From contig NC_134035.1 in NCBI RefSeq assembly GCF_964204645.1, forward strand, positions 4,030,501 through 4,094,500: DNA of 64,000 nucleotides, in the 5' to 3' direction. The notes below the pieces were generated by a model that saw only the letters and a program-made list of their open reading frames with translations, had not been told where the DNA came from and made no database searches. The stretch comes from Tubulanus polymorphus. Lineage: Eukaryota; Nemertea; Palaeonemertea; Tubulaniformes; Tubulanidae. The translations under genes were made by a program, and so were the position numbers. Below, piece after piece: positions 26,091 through 37,168 of this stretch (positions are counted from its first letter, which is position 1; the number at the start of each line of letters is the position of its first letter).

Positions 26091-27137
26091 TTACAAAACG
26101 ACCCAGGCCACTAGTAGAAACAAGGTATCATTTTGATTATCTAGCTTTATAATCTCAAGAGCAATTAATTCCATCATCTTACTGACATTTCTTTGTAACG
26201 AGTTAATCATGTCTATGATTTCGGCGTCGTGGCTTGCTGGAAGAATGGCGAACGCCGGGAACCGCGGCCAGAAATGCCTGATCTCCATCGAAAAACCGAT
26301 CTCGCCGTCTATTTCCAGTCTCGACCTGTCTGTAGGCGCGATCAACTGCGACAGGTTACTGCGCGATCGGCGAGACTCGACGACCCGCCGCACGAATCTA
26401 CGATCGCCTACGTGCTGTTGAATCCGCGACCAGAACGACCCGATGCAACGTTCACCCTCAATCGCCCGACGCGGCGGCAAGTTCGTCGAATCTTCAGCTT
26501 CGAAGTTTCGCACTCGCACGACACTGTCCGCGTCTACGATTTCGTCGAACATGCTGATACTGAACAGTTCCCGCGACACGATGTCGTCCAAACTGTCTAA
26601 AGACTCCATCAGCATTTCGATTTCAGAATCCAACCAATCTTCGCTGATTACCGGATTCGCTAACGCCGAGAAGTCTTCGAATTCGTGGTCGCTACCGGTC
26701 GGAAAATTGGCCACAATCTGATCGGAAAATCTATCTAAGGACGGCGAAGAAGACGATTGTTGAAGAGGGATGTCTTCAGTTGGTAGCGCGTAGTCTCTGA
26801 ACTCGGCCACGACCGGGATGACATTTCTAAACTGCACGGCTTCCTCAATGCACGGTATGACAGGTGTCGAACCTACATCATCAGTCGTATCTCGTTCTTC
26901 ACCTGGAGAGTCCATATTCTCCTCAGTGACATCACCATCAGTGTACTCCTCATGAGAATGGACTTGTCCGTTGTATCGGTTATCATCTACATCTTGTAGA
27001 TTATCCTCAACGCTACGATCATCCATCGCGCTTATTAGGTTATCATCATGTTTATACACGTGAGAGGCCTCGTGGATTGTCGATCCGGTCCTGGCAACAG
27101 TTTCCAGCCAATGCAACCATAGATACCGTGTACACAA
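26091..27137 (-). CDS. Uncharacterised acidic protein or exon (block B)
   Basis: An uninterrupted 348-codon minus-strand frame, far longer than expected by chance in AT-rich DNA. The amino half is strongly acidic (DGDVTEENMDSPGEERDTTD). The carboxyl half is mixed and includes IGSFWSRIQQHVGDRRFVRR, then LSQLI-(33)-PASHDAEIIDMI, parallel to LSQLI-(32)-ITASDVAKIIDIF in block A, which suggests the two arose by duplication. A likelier start than the first Met is MDDRSVEDNLQDVDDNRY, 37 codons in (about 27027). The final residues before TAA 26091–26093 (LFLLVAWVVL) may be intron read-through. Function unknown. It could be the 5' part of the same gene as block A. Confidence 0.5.
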   Translation of the reverse strand: MCTRYLWLHWLETVARTGSTIHEASHVYKHDDNLISAMDDRSVEDNLQDVDDNRYNGQVHSHEEYTDGDVTEENMDSPGEERDTTDDVGSTPVIPCIEEAVQFRNVIPVVAEFRDYALPTEDIPLQQSSSSPSLDRFSDQIVANFPTGSDHEFEDFSALANPVISEDWLDSEIEMLMESLDSLDDIVSRELFSISMFDEIVDADSVVRVRNFEAEDSTNLPPRRAIEGERCIGSFWSRIQQHVGDRRFVRRVVESRRSRSNLSQLIAPTDRSRLEIDGEIGFSMEIRHFWPRFPAFAILPASHDAEIIDMINSLQRNVSKMMELIALEIIKLDNQNDTLFLLVAWVVL

Positions 27138-27292
27138 TCATGGTTTCCATAGAACAAGCGACTGATTGTACAGCCTGAGGCCAGTGTTCAAAAAATGTTT
27201 AAAGATACCGGCGAATAAATAACAAAGTAACAATCGTGCAGGAATCCCTGTTAGTGCTAACCGTGGTTAGTAAACTATAGTTAGGCATAAAT
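27138..27292. other. Gene-free sequence with a partial MITE end
   Basis: Contains GCAGGAATCCCTGTTAGTGCT near 27238, a diverged copy of the terminus of the element that begins at 27293. Confidence 0.5.
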
Positions 27293-27413
27293 GGGCGCAG
27301 GAAAACGCTGTTAGCTAATCATTGTCTTCATGCGGCCTCTTATTTCAAGCTGGTTAGCCTAACCACGGATAAGCCACTAACCACGGTTAGGCTAACAGGG
27401 TTTTCCTGCGCCC
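27293..27413. mobile_element. MITE with GGGCGCAGGAAAAC ends
   Basis: The left end GGGCGCAGGAAAACGCTGTT and the right end (reverse complement GGGCGCAGGAAAACCCTGTT) form an inverted pair around TAACCACGG-rich internal sequence. About 121 bp, non-coding. Confidence 0.75.
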
Positions 27414-28614
27414 GCCCCTGGTTATCACTCATGGTTTCCAGCTAGCTTTTTCCCACTGCCACAAGAAACAGACTGGCCGAAATCACTCGTGAAAACCAAG
27501 CTTAATTCAAGTGAAGAAAAACACACAATATGAAGAAAGACTAAGAGAGTATTTGACGTTTTGACTCAATTCTATTTTTCTAGCTTCTTAGAATAGCCTG
27601 CAGTCTAGAATCGAGTCAAAAAATGAAATATCATACTCCCATAGTTTTTCTACGTATTGTGGGTTTTTCTTTGATGGAAACATCAATCCATGCAGATTGA
27701 CATTACCCATCAAACGCTGAACACTGAGAGACCATACAGTATTACAGTATATACCATTTGAAATATTTGATTATCTACATATACTTAAGGAATAGATTCC
27801 AATAATACCAACTAATTGGATAGATTTTTTTTAACGTTTAATCGTTCATTGGTAATAAAAAAACATCACATTTTACATAATTGTTATTTTCGCGACGATA
27901 AGCTTTAGTAAGTTTATCGAACGCGAGAATTTGAAGCGTGCAAAAACATTTCAATTACAAGCCCATATTTCAAGTTCTACGCGAAATAGTTCTACCTTCT
28001 GGCTCCCGGCTAGATCAAGTAAACCGCTAGCGACAGTATAGAAATTTTCATTCCATAGGAAGAAATCGTAAGTAGACGACTACAGGCGGTCCTTTGCTCA
28101 TCATCTATAACCAGTACCTGATACACAACCCTGACCACATTTATATCTGGCATTTGAAATTAAGAGGTATTTTTTGCGGGTAACCTTTCTGGTAATACAA
28201 ACATTGCATGATGAAGACTTCATATATATATGGGTATTATAGGGATCATTCATTTATTAACTACGCACAAAATTCGAATTTTTTCGACCCCCCTCACCTC
28301 TTGTGCGCAAAATCGGCCATTTTTTCATATACGTTTAACATTACAGTACGCAATTGAACTTACCCCTCCCCTTCCCCTAATACATATGCGTAATAAATGA
28401 GTGACCCCTTATAGAATGTACCTCGTCCCTATTGCATCGAATTCCTGCTACTTTGAGAGGCTTCCCGACACAGAGAGCTTTTTGGAATACATATATAATA
28501 TTACGAATTGAGACATTAACATAATAATCACATCATAAAATAATTAATAATGATAACAATGAAGATTATTGCACAACGCAAAGTAATTAGTGTATTTTTG
28601 TTAAAAAAAAGCTT
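27414..28614. other. Gene-free spacer
   Basis: AT-rich. Nothing is supported as gene or RNA. Confidence 0.5.
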
Positions 28615-28710
28615 CAGGGCCCAGTCATACAGTTGTGAATGCCAATGAATCGTTTTTCAATCTCCGAGTTGAAAGTATTGTAACTCACAACTGTTGAACT
28701 GGTTGACTCT
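28615..28710. mobile_element. MITE, 'CCCAGTTCCACAGTTGTGAGTT' family, diverged copy
   Basis: The left end CAGGGCCCAGTCATACAGTT and the right end AACTCACAACTGTTGAACTGG are inverted. Better copies lie at 41513–41638 and 53502–53618. Confidence 0.65.
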
Positions 28711-28928
28711 AAGCCGCCGTCAATCATAAGTACCATATTTTCGTTAAATATTTTTGCTGCTTAATCAAAATATATAATCATATTGCTACGTGAACTGTAT
28801 GAATACTATAAAACATCGAGATGAGACTGGTTAAAAAACATTCAAATAATGAAACAAAAAACAGGACAACACAAAAAACTGCTAAGACATTAATTTCATA
28901 CATAATCAAAACAAAGGTCGGAATATCT

Positions 28929-29354
28929 CATCCCCCGCGGCAGGGATTTACGGTAATCCTGATGGCATCGTTAGACTCGGCCAATGCCCAACTAGTCCGG
29001 GCATGCAGGTTTACCGCAAGAAAACTTGCGGCACCAATCAGATTGCCTTAGTATAATCGCCGAGACCGATAAACTATTATTAGAAAAACTCGGACTAAAA
29101 TAAAACAGGGGCCGGTTTTATAGACTGGTATTACCTGTAACCCGGGGGCTAAATCAATTGATAATGAATTGAGTTAGCCCTTGGGTTAAAGGTAGTACCA
29201 GTCTATAGAACCGGGCCCAGGATTTCCGTTTCGCTATTATTAATGACATCATCTAAGCTGCGCATGTAGCTGCACACCCGGTCTAGTGTGGTGGGGTTTC
29301 GTACTGTGGCGAGTCTCGATGTCATCGGGTTCGAATCCATGCCGTGGGAGGATG
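28929..29354. mobile_element. Inverted-repeat element with tRNA-like ends, copy 2 (with nested MITE)
   Basis: The left end CATCCCCCGCGGCAGGGATT and the right end CCATGCCGTGGGAGGATG (with B-box-like GGTTCGAATCC) are inverted, as in 2775–3217. Both copies share inner motifs around CACCAATCAGATTGC and CGCATGTA-CTGC-CACCCGGTCTAG. A separate hairpin MITE (29106–29220) lies inside and must have inserted later. Confidence 0.7.
29106..29220. mobile_element. Near-perfect hairpin MITE (115 bp)
   Basis: Nearly the whole element is one inverted repeat: CAGGGGCCGGTTTTATAGAC... against the reverse complement CTGGGCCCGGTTCTATAGAC..., with about a 6-base loop (GATAAT) near 29160. It would fold into a stem of roughly 54 bp with few mismatches. 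Confidence 0.85.
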
Positions 29355-29567
29355 TAGTATCTAAGAATTAATACAAAACTTTAACTCTTGAACAAGCATT
29401 CGACTTGGCAATCGAAATTTGCCAAGTCATTCGTTTAGTCCCTCTCAACAAGCCTTTCATTCAGGGAAATGGTCCCGACTTTTTACAATTTTACAAACTT
29501 TCCCAAGCATTACCGTCGTAATACAATGTACTGCGTATAGAAAAATATTCATCTAAAAACAACAGCA

Positions 29568-32500
29568 TCACGCCAGCAAACTCGACGTTTCTAAAGGTCC
29601 GTGCGAACCGGTGAAAATCGGCCGTTCGTCCAAATGCGCGACGAACAAATGCATGTCGACTTTCAATCGCATTTTCTGGAAATCTCGGATGTACGTGAAG
29701 AAATACAAGACGAAACTGAACGCCATCACCCACTCGGACATCGTGCTCACTATATGCGCCTCGAAACCCTACAAAAACAATTCACATTTTCATCTACGGT
29801 AAATATCTGAGATCATAACCGTTCAGGGGTGGATCCACGGGCAGACTTTGACAACAGCGCAATACAAGAAAAGCGCATATATACTGCGAAAGGGCAATTA
29901 ACGGCGCAAAGCAAACGCCAAGCCAAAATGGGCCGGGATTATTTCACAAAACAATTCACATTTTCATATAGACATCTGAGCTTATGACCAGTCACGCACA
30001 CTCTTTGACATGAGCGCAAAGACAAGGGCATACTACGAAAGGGCAAGAAATGATGTAAAGCAAACGCAAAGCCAAATGGGCCAGGATTATTTCACAAAAT
30101 CTTAGTAACTTTGGTGAGATTCAACAAATTAGAAGCTAAATGACGGGCAGTGTACTGCTGTTCTATTAGAAGTTGCTGGTGGAAAATTTGTCATTCGTTT
30201 TCCGATGGGCATGATGGTAAATTGCTGCGGAAGTGCACAAGCTCTTAGTGCTCCCGTCAGGAGCCGCCCCTACCGGTGACAAGTTTGACAGTTGATATAC
30301 TTACAGGGTCAGACGGTTTCCAGTGTATCTTCGTGTGGTCTTTCGGTGGATTATCACTCCACAGTTCACGCGATATCACAGCCGATATGAAAGCTACAAA
30401 CACTACGGTCAAGGTACATAGACACAATTTGGTACACGTAGAAGATTTCCTTTACCATGGTTCCTACAGAACCATCGATATGAAATTTGAGGGGTATTTG
30501 AGGGGCTTTTGGGGGTACGATCACCAAATTTGAGGGTCATTTTTCACGACGGAAACCTAATTGATACAGTAATCAACTGTAAAAAACAGTACCAGTAGAA
30601 TACTTGGCATACTTATCAGCCCATACCAAGCAAAATACATTGAGGCACCTATGAGTAACCTTATTAAATTCAACTATATTCGATACTAAATTCAATTTCC
30701 TGTTGACTTTGTTTTGAGTGAAAGAACTCATCTACGGTCGGAGGCCACTCACGACTGAAGAGCCTTCTTTCCACGATAAGCTGCCAGAAAACTTTCTGTC
30801 TGGAAACGTAGGCTTATTAAAAATTTGCTAAGGTGAACGAAAGGGCCGAACTTGGCTGTAACTAATCATTTAACTATACTATTACTATTATTACTGAGGT
30901 TAATTCTGGCGGGATATTTGTGCGCTGGGCCACAGTAAATACCTTCCGAATGGTCATGAACTACCGTACATTCATTTAGTAAGTTAGTATGAAGAATCCA
31001 ATGTGTCAACACTTATACTTTCTCAAGCTCCCAGTCTGACTCGGCCTATAGCTGGTCAACAGTTATTGCGATTCACAACGCCGGTTTTACAAGTTACCAC
31101 AATCAACTTCAATTACTACTACTATTACTTCTACAAGTGCAGATAAAAGGATACCAGATGTCATACTTATTAAACCGATAATGCCGACCGTCAATCGTAT
31201 TCGAGCGATCAGTATACCGTTACAGCTCGGGTACATCTTATATGACAGCGACGCCTGCGTCAACATATAACCAACACCGAGCACGAACACCAACGAAGCA
31301 CCGCTTAGATGTACAGGCTCTATGTTACTTTCCTTCAAAGTAAAGAAGAAAAAATTGAGGTCGTTTTAAACATGGACACATAGATTTTATAGCTAATGGC
31401 TAGGTCCAAAACCTTTATGTGACTTAAGCAGACAATTTTCAAGCTTCAGGAATTCGACTGCAGTCAAATGTATGAAGCTTATTCATACAGGAAGAAGGGT
31501 TGTTTGAAACATAGCGGGGCCCTGGTTTTTAAGTTGCTAGTCCTATACAGTTAGCACCAAGAGGTCCCTGGCGTTGGCTGTCAAGACACATGGATAAAGC
31601 GCTCTGCTAACTTAGACAGGCTGCGAGTCATAACATATAACGAAAAGGCCCTGGCCGTCTCTCAAGATCCACTTAGGGTTACACCATTACTTAAAGTTGG
31701 AACGTAAAACTCTACTAAACTAAACTTGAATGGTTAAATAGTTTCGTTGGTATCTACCTGGAAATTGGCGACTATCGACAGCCCCAGAGACGAGATGCAA
31801 CCGAGCACGAGGCTCGTCTTGTTGAGAATGTGCGACGTTCTGTCTAAATTATCACGAAACGCTGCGATTAATTTGTACCGGATACAAACACAAACAAACG
31901 CTGAAAGAGATCATACGAAATTATATGATGAATTTGACGATATTCAGAAAGTCACGATAGTTTTTCTAGAGGACGACGTAAAACATGTGATAATATCGCT
32001 TAATTCGGTAAGTTGGTAGCTGATCATACTATCAGACCAGACTTCACATGATATTTCTTATAGCAGTAGTTTTCACAAAAAATGAGAGTAATTTGATATA
32101 GAAAAATAGTACTTTGATAAAAAATTCGGGGAATTATTCTGATTTTGTGAGTGTTTTGAATTGATATTCTTGAGAGTAATGCAGCTCTTAAAAGAGTAGA
32201 AACTACTCTAAAAATAAATAGTAGTTGTTCATCACAATTAAGGCAAAATTTTAGGAAAAATTGACTGCACAACTTTTGAAACACAGAACTTACACAAAAA
32301 CGCCGACATATTTAAAAACTGGCCGAATATACAACTTTCAGGGGACGTCGTTCCGGTATCACTGAAGTGAAAAATATAATCATTTCATTACTGGTCTGGA
32401 AGTAGACTCCTAACTTGAATAGTAAACCACTGAAGTGAATTTCACTAAAGTGTAGTTGGAAGAACTATCATTTTCCCTGATTCTCAGCTCGGTATCAGGG

Positions 32501-33566
32501 AAAAGTAAAACGCCCGGTACTCAAGCCCAACCCGCACAAAGCAGGGAAACACATAAACGTGGAATCAAATATATTGTTTGGTCTCAAAAACATTGCTTCT
32601 CAAAACCAGGTTTCTTGAAAATGCTGACGATACAGGGAATCACTCAGAAATATTTCCAATCTATGTCTCCTGTTTCAGTGTTGCCCTGCGTCGTTTGTGC
32701 TGGGCTTCCCACTCCCAACATTAACAAATCAGGCGCAGTTTACAATGTATCATAGAAATAATACATGTATTGATTATATCTCTGGTTACTTTCAAAGACT
32801 TACCTAATGTAAGGGAAATACGGCTCGACATGACCTAGCGAAACAGCTATTGTGTATGAACCGATGAATGTTGCGCAAGATACGATTCCCAGAGCAATTG
32901 GGAACCAACTGAGATTAGGGACGCATTGACAACAACGTGGCATTGTGAATCGTTTAGGCTGAAATGAAAAAAAAAATATATGCTTAGTCTTGATTCATTC
33001 CAGGGTGGCTTGAAACATTAATGTCGCTTTAAAGGTTTGTTTCTGTCAGAAAGTCTAAACAAGGTTCATGTACAGTATTTGTAATCTTCAATTTTCAATA
33101 TCTTTTCCAGGGCCAAATTTCTGCTAGACTAAACAAGGTATGAGCTCATACTCGCTAAGGCAGAATTGAAATGTCACTATAACAAATACTAGGCCTTGTA
33201 CTAAAACCACAAGAAAAAAATTATCAATGTCCACATTTCTAAAATTCCATAAATTTTTCATAGCTTCCAACACGAAACTAGAAATTTTTCCGGGACTTTC
33301 AGGATCAGTATCTGTCTAAAACTGGCAAATAAACTCAATATCGGTGAAACATGGTCGAACAGCTTGGAAATTCCAGTAAGCATCACCCTTCCACACAGAT
33401 CAAGGTCATTTCAAATTCTTCCGCCTTTACCCGGTAAAACGTAATATTTAAAATCAACCTAACGTGATATTTCAAACCAACTCTTTACAGAGGAACTAAC
33501 GTATCTTTTTCCAAAACTTACATTAGGTTTCTCTACTATAGCTAACCCTCTAGTTAGATCATCCAT
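29568..33566 (-). CDS. DRAM2: DRAM2-like membrane protein (Frag1/DRAM/Sfk1 family), complete
   Basis: A six-pass membrane protein of the DRAM family; vertebrate members sit in lysosomal or Golgi membranes and promote autophagy. Seven coding exons join in frame: 33522–33566, 32804–32958, 32294–32361, 31758–31900, 31155–31332, 30305–30402 and 29568–29768, giving 295 residues and TGA at 29568–29570. Internal junctions are GT–AG and phases agree at every join. Family marks: SWFPIALGIVSCATFIGSYT (helix 1), YFPYISDTGTTSPESCIFGQ in the first loop, KTSLVLGCISSLGLSIVANF (helix 3), LSGASLVFVLGVGYM (helix 4) and EWVMAFSFVLYFFTYIRDFQ (helix 6 with the typical YIRDFQ). Predicted helices are near 34–55, 78–97, 117–135, 147–166, 181–204 and 240–255. 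Human DRAM2 is about 266 residues; the extra length is mainly a 20-residue extension before MPRCCQC, coded by the first exon. Translation could instead start at that second Met (32941–32943). TMEM150-type relatives are the alternative family call, but the loop and C-terminus fit DRAM2 best. Confidence 0.92.
29824..30273. mobile_element. Inverted-end repeat in the last DRAM2 intron
   Basis: Starts CAGGGGTGGATCCACGGGCA and ends with the loose reverse complement (CTCCCGTCAGGAGCCGCCCC). It contains two diverged direct copies of an ~180-bp segment (ACAAAACAATTCACATTTTC...AAAGGGCAA). Related to 54440–54707. Confidence 0.55.
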
Positions 33567-35528
33567 TCGTATTCATACAATACACAACGATCCATTCATT
33601 CATCGAAGGCAATACTTGAACGCGAACCGCGTATTGTACAGTTAGGTTATCTCTAATTTACTGATAAACGGAAGAAGGTTCTCGGGTCCTTTAATCGACA
33701 ATGACGCTCCAATTTGTGACCTCATCATGTTCTTTGACCCTATCAGGGTATGAGATAAGACATTTACCCGTACAATGGCTAAAACGGGATGTTCGTCATA
33801 TTCTCGTGAGGTAATGACACAAATTAGTAACTGTCACAATCTCATGATTTCAGGAGTGACTGCATTACATTCTTGCCCATCCATGTTCAAAATATAGGAA
33901 AACTACAAGAATTCTTATGACTCTTACAAGTGACTCCCATATCCACTTATATGCACTGGAACCTGATTCAATGGTTGTGAGTTAGATATAATTCTGAGTA
34001 AAATCAGTTCCTTATATGATTAAGTCTAGTATGAAATACTAGATCACAAGTATCCAATCAAAAACTGCCATGTTGCATATAAATGACTTTTGAACAATGA
34101 CAATGCTAAAATTATACTATTCACGCTCGGCAACTAATAATTACGTAATCGGGTTTCAGATTTTCTAAATTCTTTCAGGTTAATGAAGAAAAATTTGTTT
34201 ATTTGAAATTCATTTGAAGAGTTTATTGCTTAATTATGAGGATGTCCATGAACTAACCGTAGTTATCGACCTGTCTGTGGTTTAATTTCACTATCAGATA
34301 TCGTCACAAACCCCATTACTATAAGCCCACTGATTATCAAAGCATACCACCAATAATGATTATCGGTAACTAACTCAACCCCGAAACCTAATCTATACTA
34401 GCATACCGCTAGAAAGAACGTGATTTAAACTGAAGTTTTACCCCTATTACGATGCTATACTTTGTTAATAATAGGCGATCTAACAATATTTTAACATACT
34501 TACATGATGAAAAGACCAAAAACCGTATGGATTATGATTAAAAACAACACACCCCTGCTGATAATACCTCGCTAATTTTGCTAGCTTTTCACGCGAGCTA
34601 AACTAGATTATAATCTTATTACGTCCAGACTAGGACTAGACAAAGAAAAACGTCCGAAAATATAGGACAATAAATAAATATAAAGCAATAAATAACTGTC
34701 AAGTTTTATTCGGTGAATTCCGGTAGTACACGGTAAGGCTAAATACAGTCTGGGTAATTGGGATTCCCCTGAAAACTTATCAATTAAGTCACGCGAAAAT
34801 GAATCACTGTCCTATCTATTTACCTCGTAATTCTCCGAATTTATCCCTGAATAGTTCTTCATTTCCTGGTTTTGTCCATGGGCGCAGCCATATTGTTTTG
34901 GTTCGTGAGAAAATGAAATTTACCTTACGAAACCACACGACACTTAATTTTCTCTTAGACTCCTATCATTAGCACATCGATTCTATCTGGTCAGTGAATC
35001 TACAATTTAACATCAAATGATAAGAAATTAAGTTGAAAAACCTACCAATTGTGGGTTTCCTCGTCGTAGCCACAAATGCATCGTTTCGATAGCCGAGTAT
35101 ACATTTCGTACAAACAGCAAAACAGGTGCCCTTAGGCCTTTACCTATTCACTGGTCGCCGCTTTCATATACAATAAAATGATTTTGTTGTCCATTCTGGT
35201 CGCTTAAGAACAAAAAATTACAAAACGAATTTAAAGTAGGTAAATTAGGCTCACCATGATAGTGATGTGGACTTACCACCCGTGAATAACATTTTACTTA
35301 GTTTAGATATCCCCTTTTCCAAGTAACAAACACATTTTATTTGATTTTTGAAGCGGCAACCAGTCAATCTGAACTGGCAGGCTAGTTCCCGGAAGTTTTC
35401 GTGTTGAATGGAATGGGAAAACCCAGAATTACTTCCGGATTCTTGAAACTGGAATGTAGGTTAATGCGCCTTTTTATCTGTGTTTATTTCTCTTATCTAT
35501 TGCCCGCTGATTATGTTTAATGAATGGT
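33567..35528. other. DRAM2 upstream region; gene-free
   Basis: AT-rich, with short TAGATTATAAT-like runs. Contains the presumed DRAM2 promoter. I see no TATA box I would trust and no other gene. Confidence 0.45.
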
Positions 35529-36129
35529 TACGAGTCGAGTTGCATATGAGCTATCCACGTTCCCCTCTCGACCCGTTACTCTCTCGACCCGTTCCCGTCT
35601 CGACCCTACCGTACGATAGCGCCACCACAGTCGATTATTTGAACCATAACACTTGCGCGTATCGGATTCGGTTTTCACAGAACGATCAGTGACACTTCCC
35701 AACAATTTTTAGAACTTGATTAGATTCTTTAAACTTTTGATTGAAAAGATCGAATGAGGAAATCACCTCCAATGTGAAGAAAAGTAAAAATTCAGGATGC
35801 GAAAAACAATTTCCCGTCGAAATTTCCTCCCAGAATCTGGGAAGAATATATTCACTGTTTAAAAGCTTTACACTAATTTCAAATGAATTACACGAGTTGA
35901 ATTATTTTGGTTTCTTAGAAATAAAATCAACTTTATTTAAATCCTTCAAACCATGTTCCTAAAAACGACCCAGCCCGCGGCATTTTAATTGGGACATGTT
36001 TCATTGTGCCATTTATCAATTCAAATGTAATTCATCAAATTTATGAAAAAAAAATTATTGTATAAATTTTGCAAAAAAATTAAGATCTTGTTCAATTTTA
36101 TGACGCGTTGATTTCTAGATCACGTTGTT

Positions 36130-37168
36130 CCCCACACCATGTTCCCGTCTCGACCCTTCAAATCTGGCTCTACTCTCTACACAGTCCCGTGGACCCTATG
36201 TTCCCGTCTCGACCCTTCACATCTGTCTCCACTCTCTACACAGTCCTGTGGACCCTATGTTCCCGTCTCGACCCTTCACACCTGTCTCTACTCTCTACAC
36301 AGTCCCGTGGACACCATGTTCCCGTCTCGACCCTTCTAACCTGTCTCTAGTCTCTACACAGTCCCCTGGACACCATGTTCCCGTCTCGACCCTTTAAACC
36401 TGTCTCTACTCTCTACACAGTCCCGTGGACACCATGTTCCCGTCTCGACCCTTCAAAACTGTCTCTAGTCTCTACACAGTCCCGTGGACACCATGTTCCC
36501 GTCTCGACCCTTCAAATCTGTCTCTACTCTCTACACAGTCCCGTAGACACCATGTTCCCGTCTCGACCCTTCACACCTGTCTCTACTCTCTACACAGTCC
36601 CGTGGACACCATGTTCCCGTCTCGACCCTTCTAACCTGTCTCTAGTCTCTACACAGTCCCCTGGACACCATGTTCCCGTCTCGACCCTTCACACCTGTCT
36701 CTACTCTCTACACAGTCCCGTGGACACCATGTTCCCGTCTCGACCCTTCTAACCTGTCTCTAGTCTCTACACAGTCCCCTGGACACCATGTTGCCGTCTC
36801 GACCCTTTAAACCTGTCTCTACTCTCTACACAGTCCCGTGGACACCATGTTCCCGTCTCGACCCTTCAAAACTGTCTCTAGTCTCTACACAGTCCCGTGG
36901 ACACCATGTTCCCGTCTCGACCCTTCAAATCTGTCTCTACTCTCTACACAGTCCCGTAGACACCATGTTCCCGTCTCGACCCTTCACACCTGTCTCTACT
37001 CTCTACACAGTCCCGTGGACACCATGTTCCCGTCTCGACCCTTCAAAACTGTCTCTAGTCTCTACACAGTCCCGTAGACACCATGTTCCCGTCTCGACCC
37101 TTCAAAACTGTCTCTAGTCTCTACACAGTCCCGTAGACACCATGTTCCCGTCTCGACCCTTCACATCC
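36130..37168 (+). repeat. 59-bp minisatellite, left arm array, ~17 copies
   Basis: Unit: CAGTCCCGTGGACACCATGT, TCCCGTCTCGACCCTTCAAA, CCTGTCTCTACTCTCTACA. Variants at GTGGAC/GTAGAC/CTGGAC and CTACTC/CTAGTC recur in blocks. A CTGGAC + CCCTTTAAACC variant pair recurs 413 bp apart (36365 and 36778), exactly seven units. Confidence 0.97.

Noticed and set aside
24132-26721. Plus-strand frames of 70–123 codons
   Set aside because: Shadows of the long minus-strand coding blocks A and B.
36130-37168. CRISPR-like regular repeats
   Set aside because: Units are contiguous with no unique spacers, and the genome is animal.
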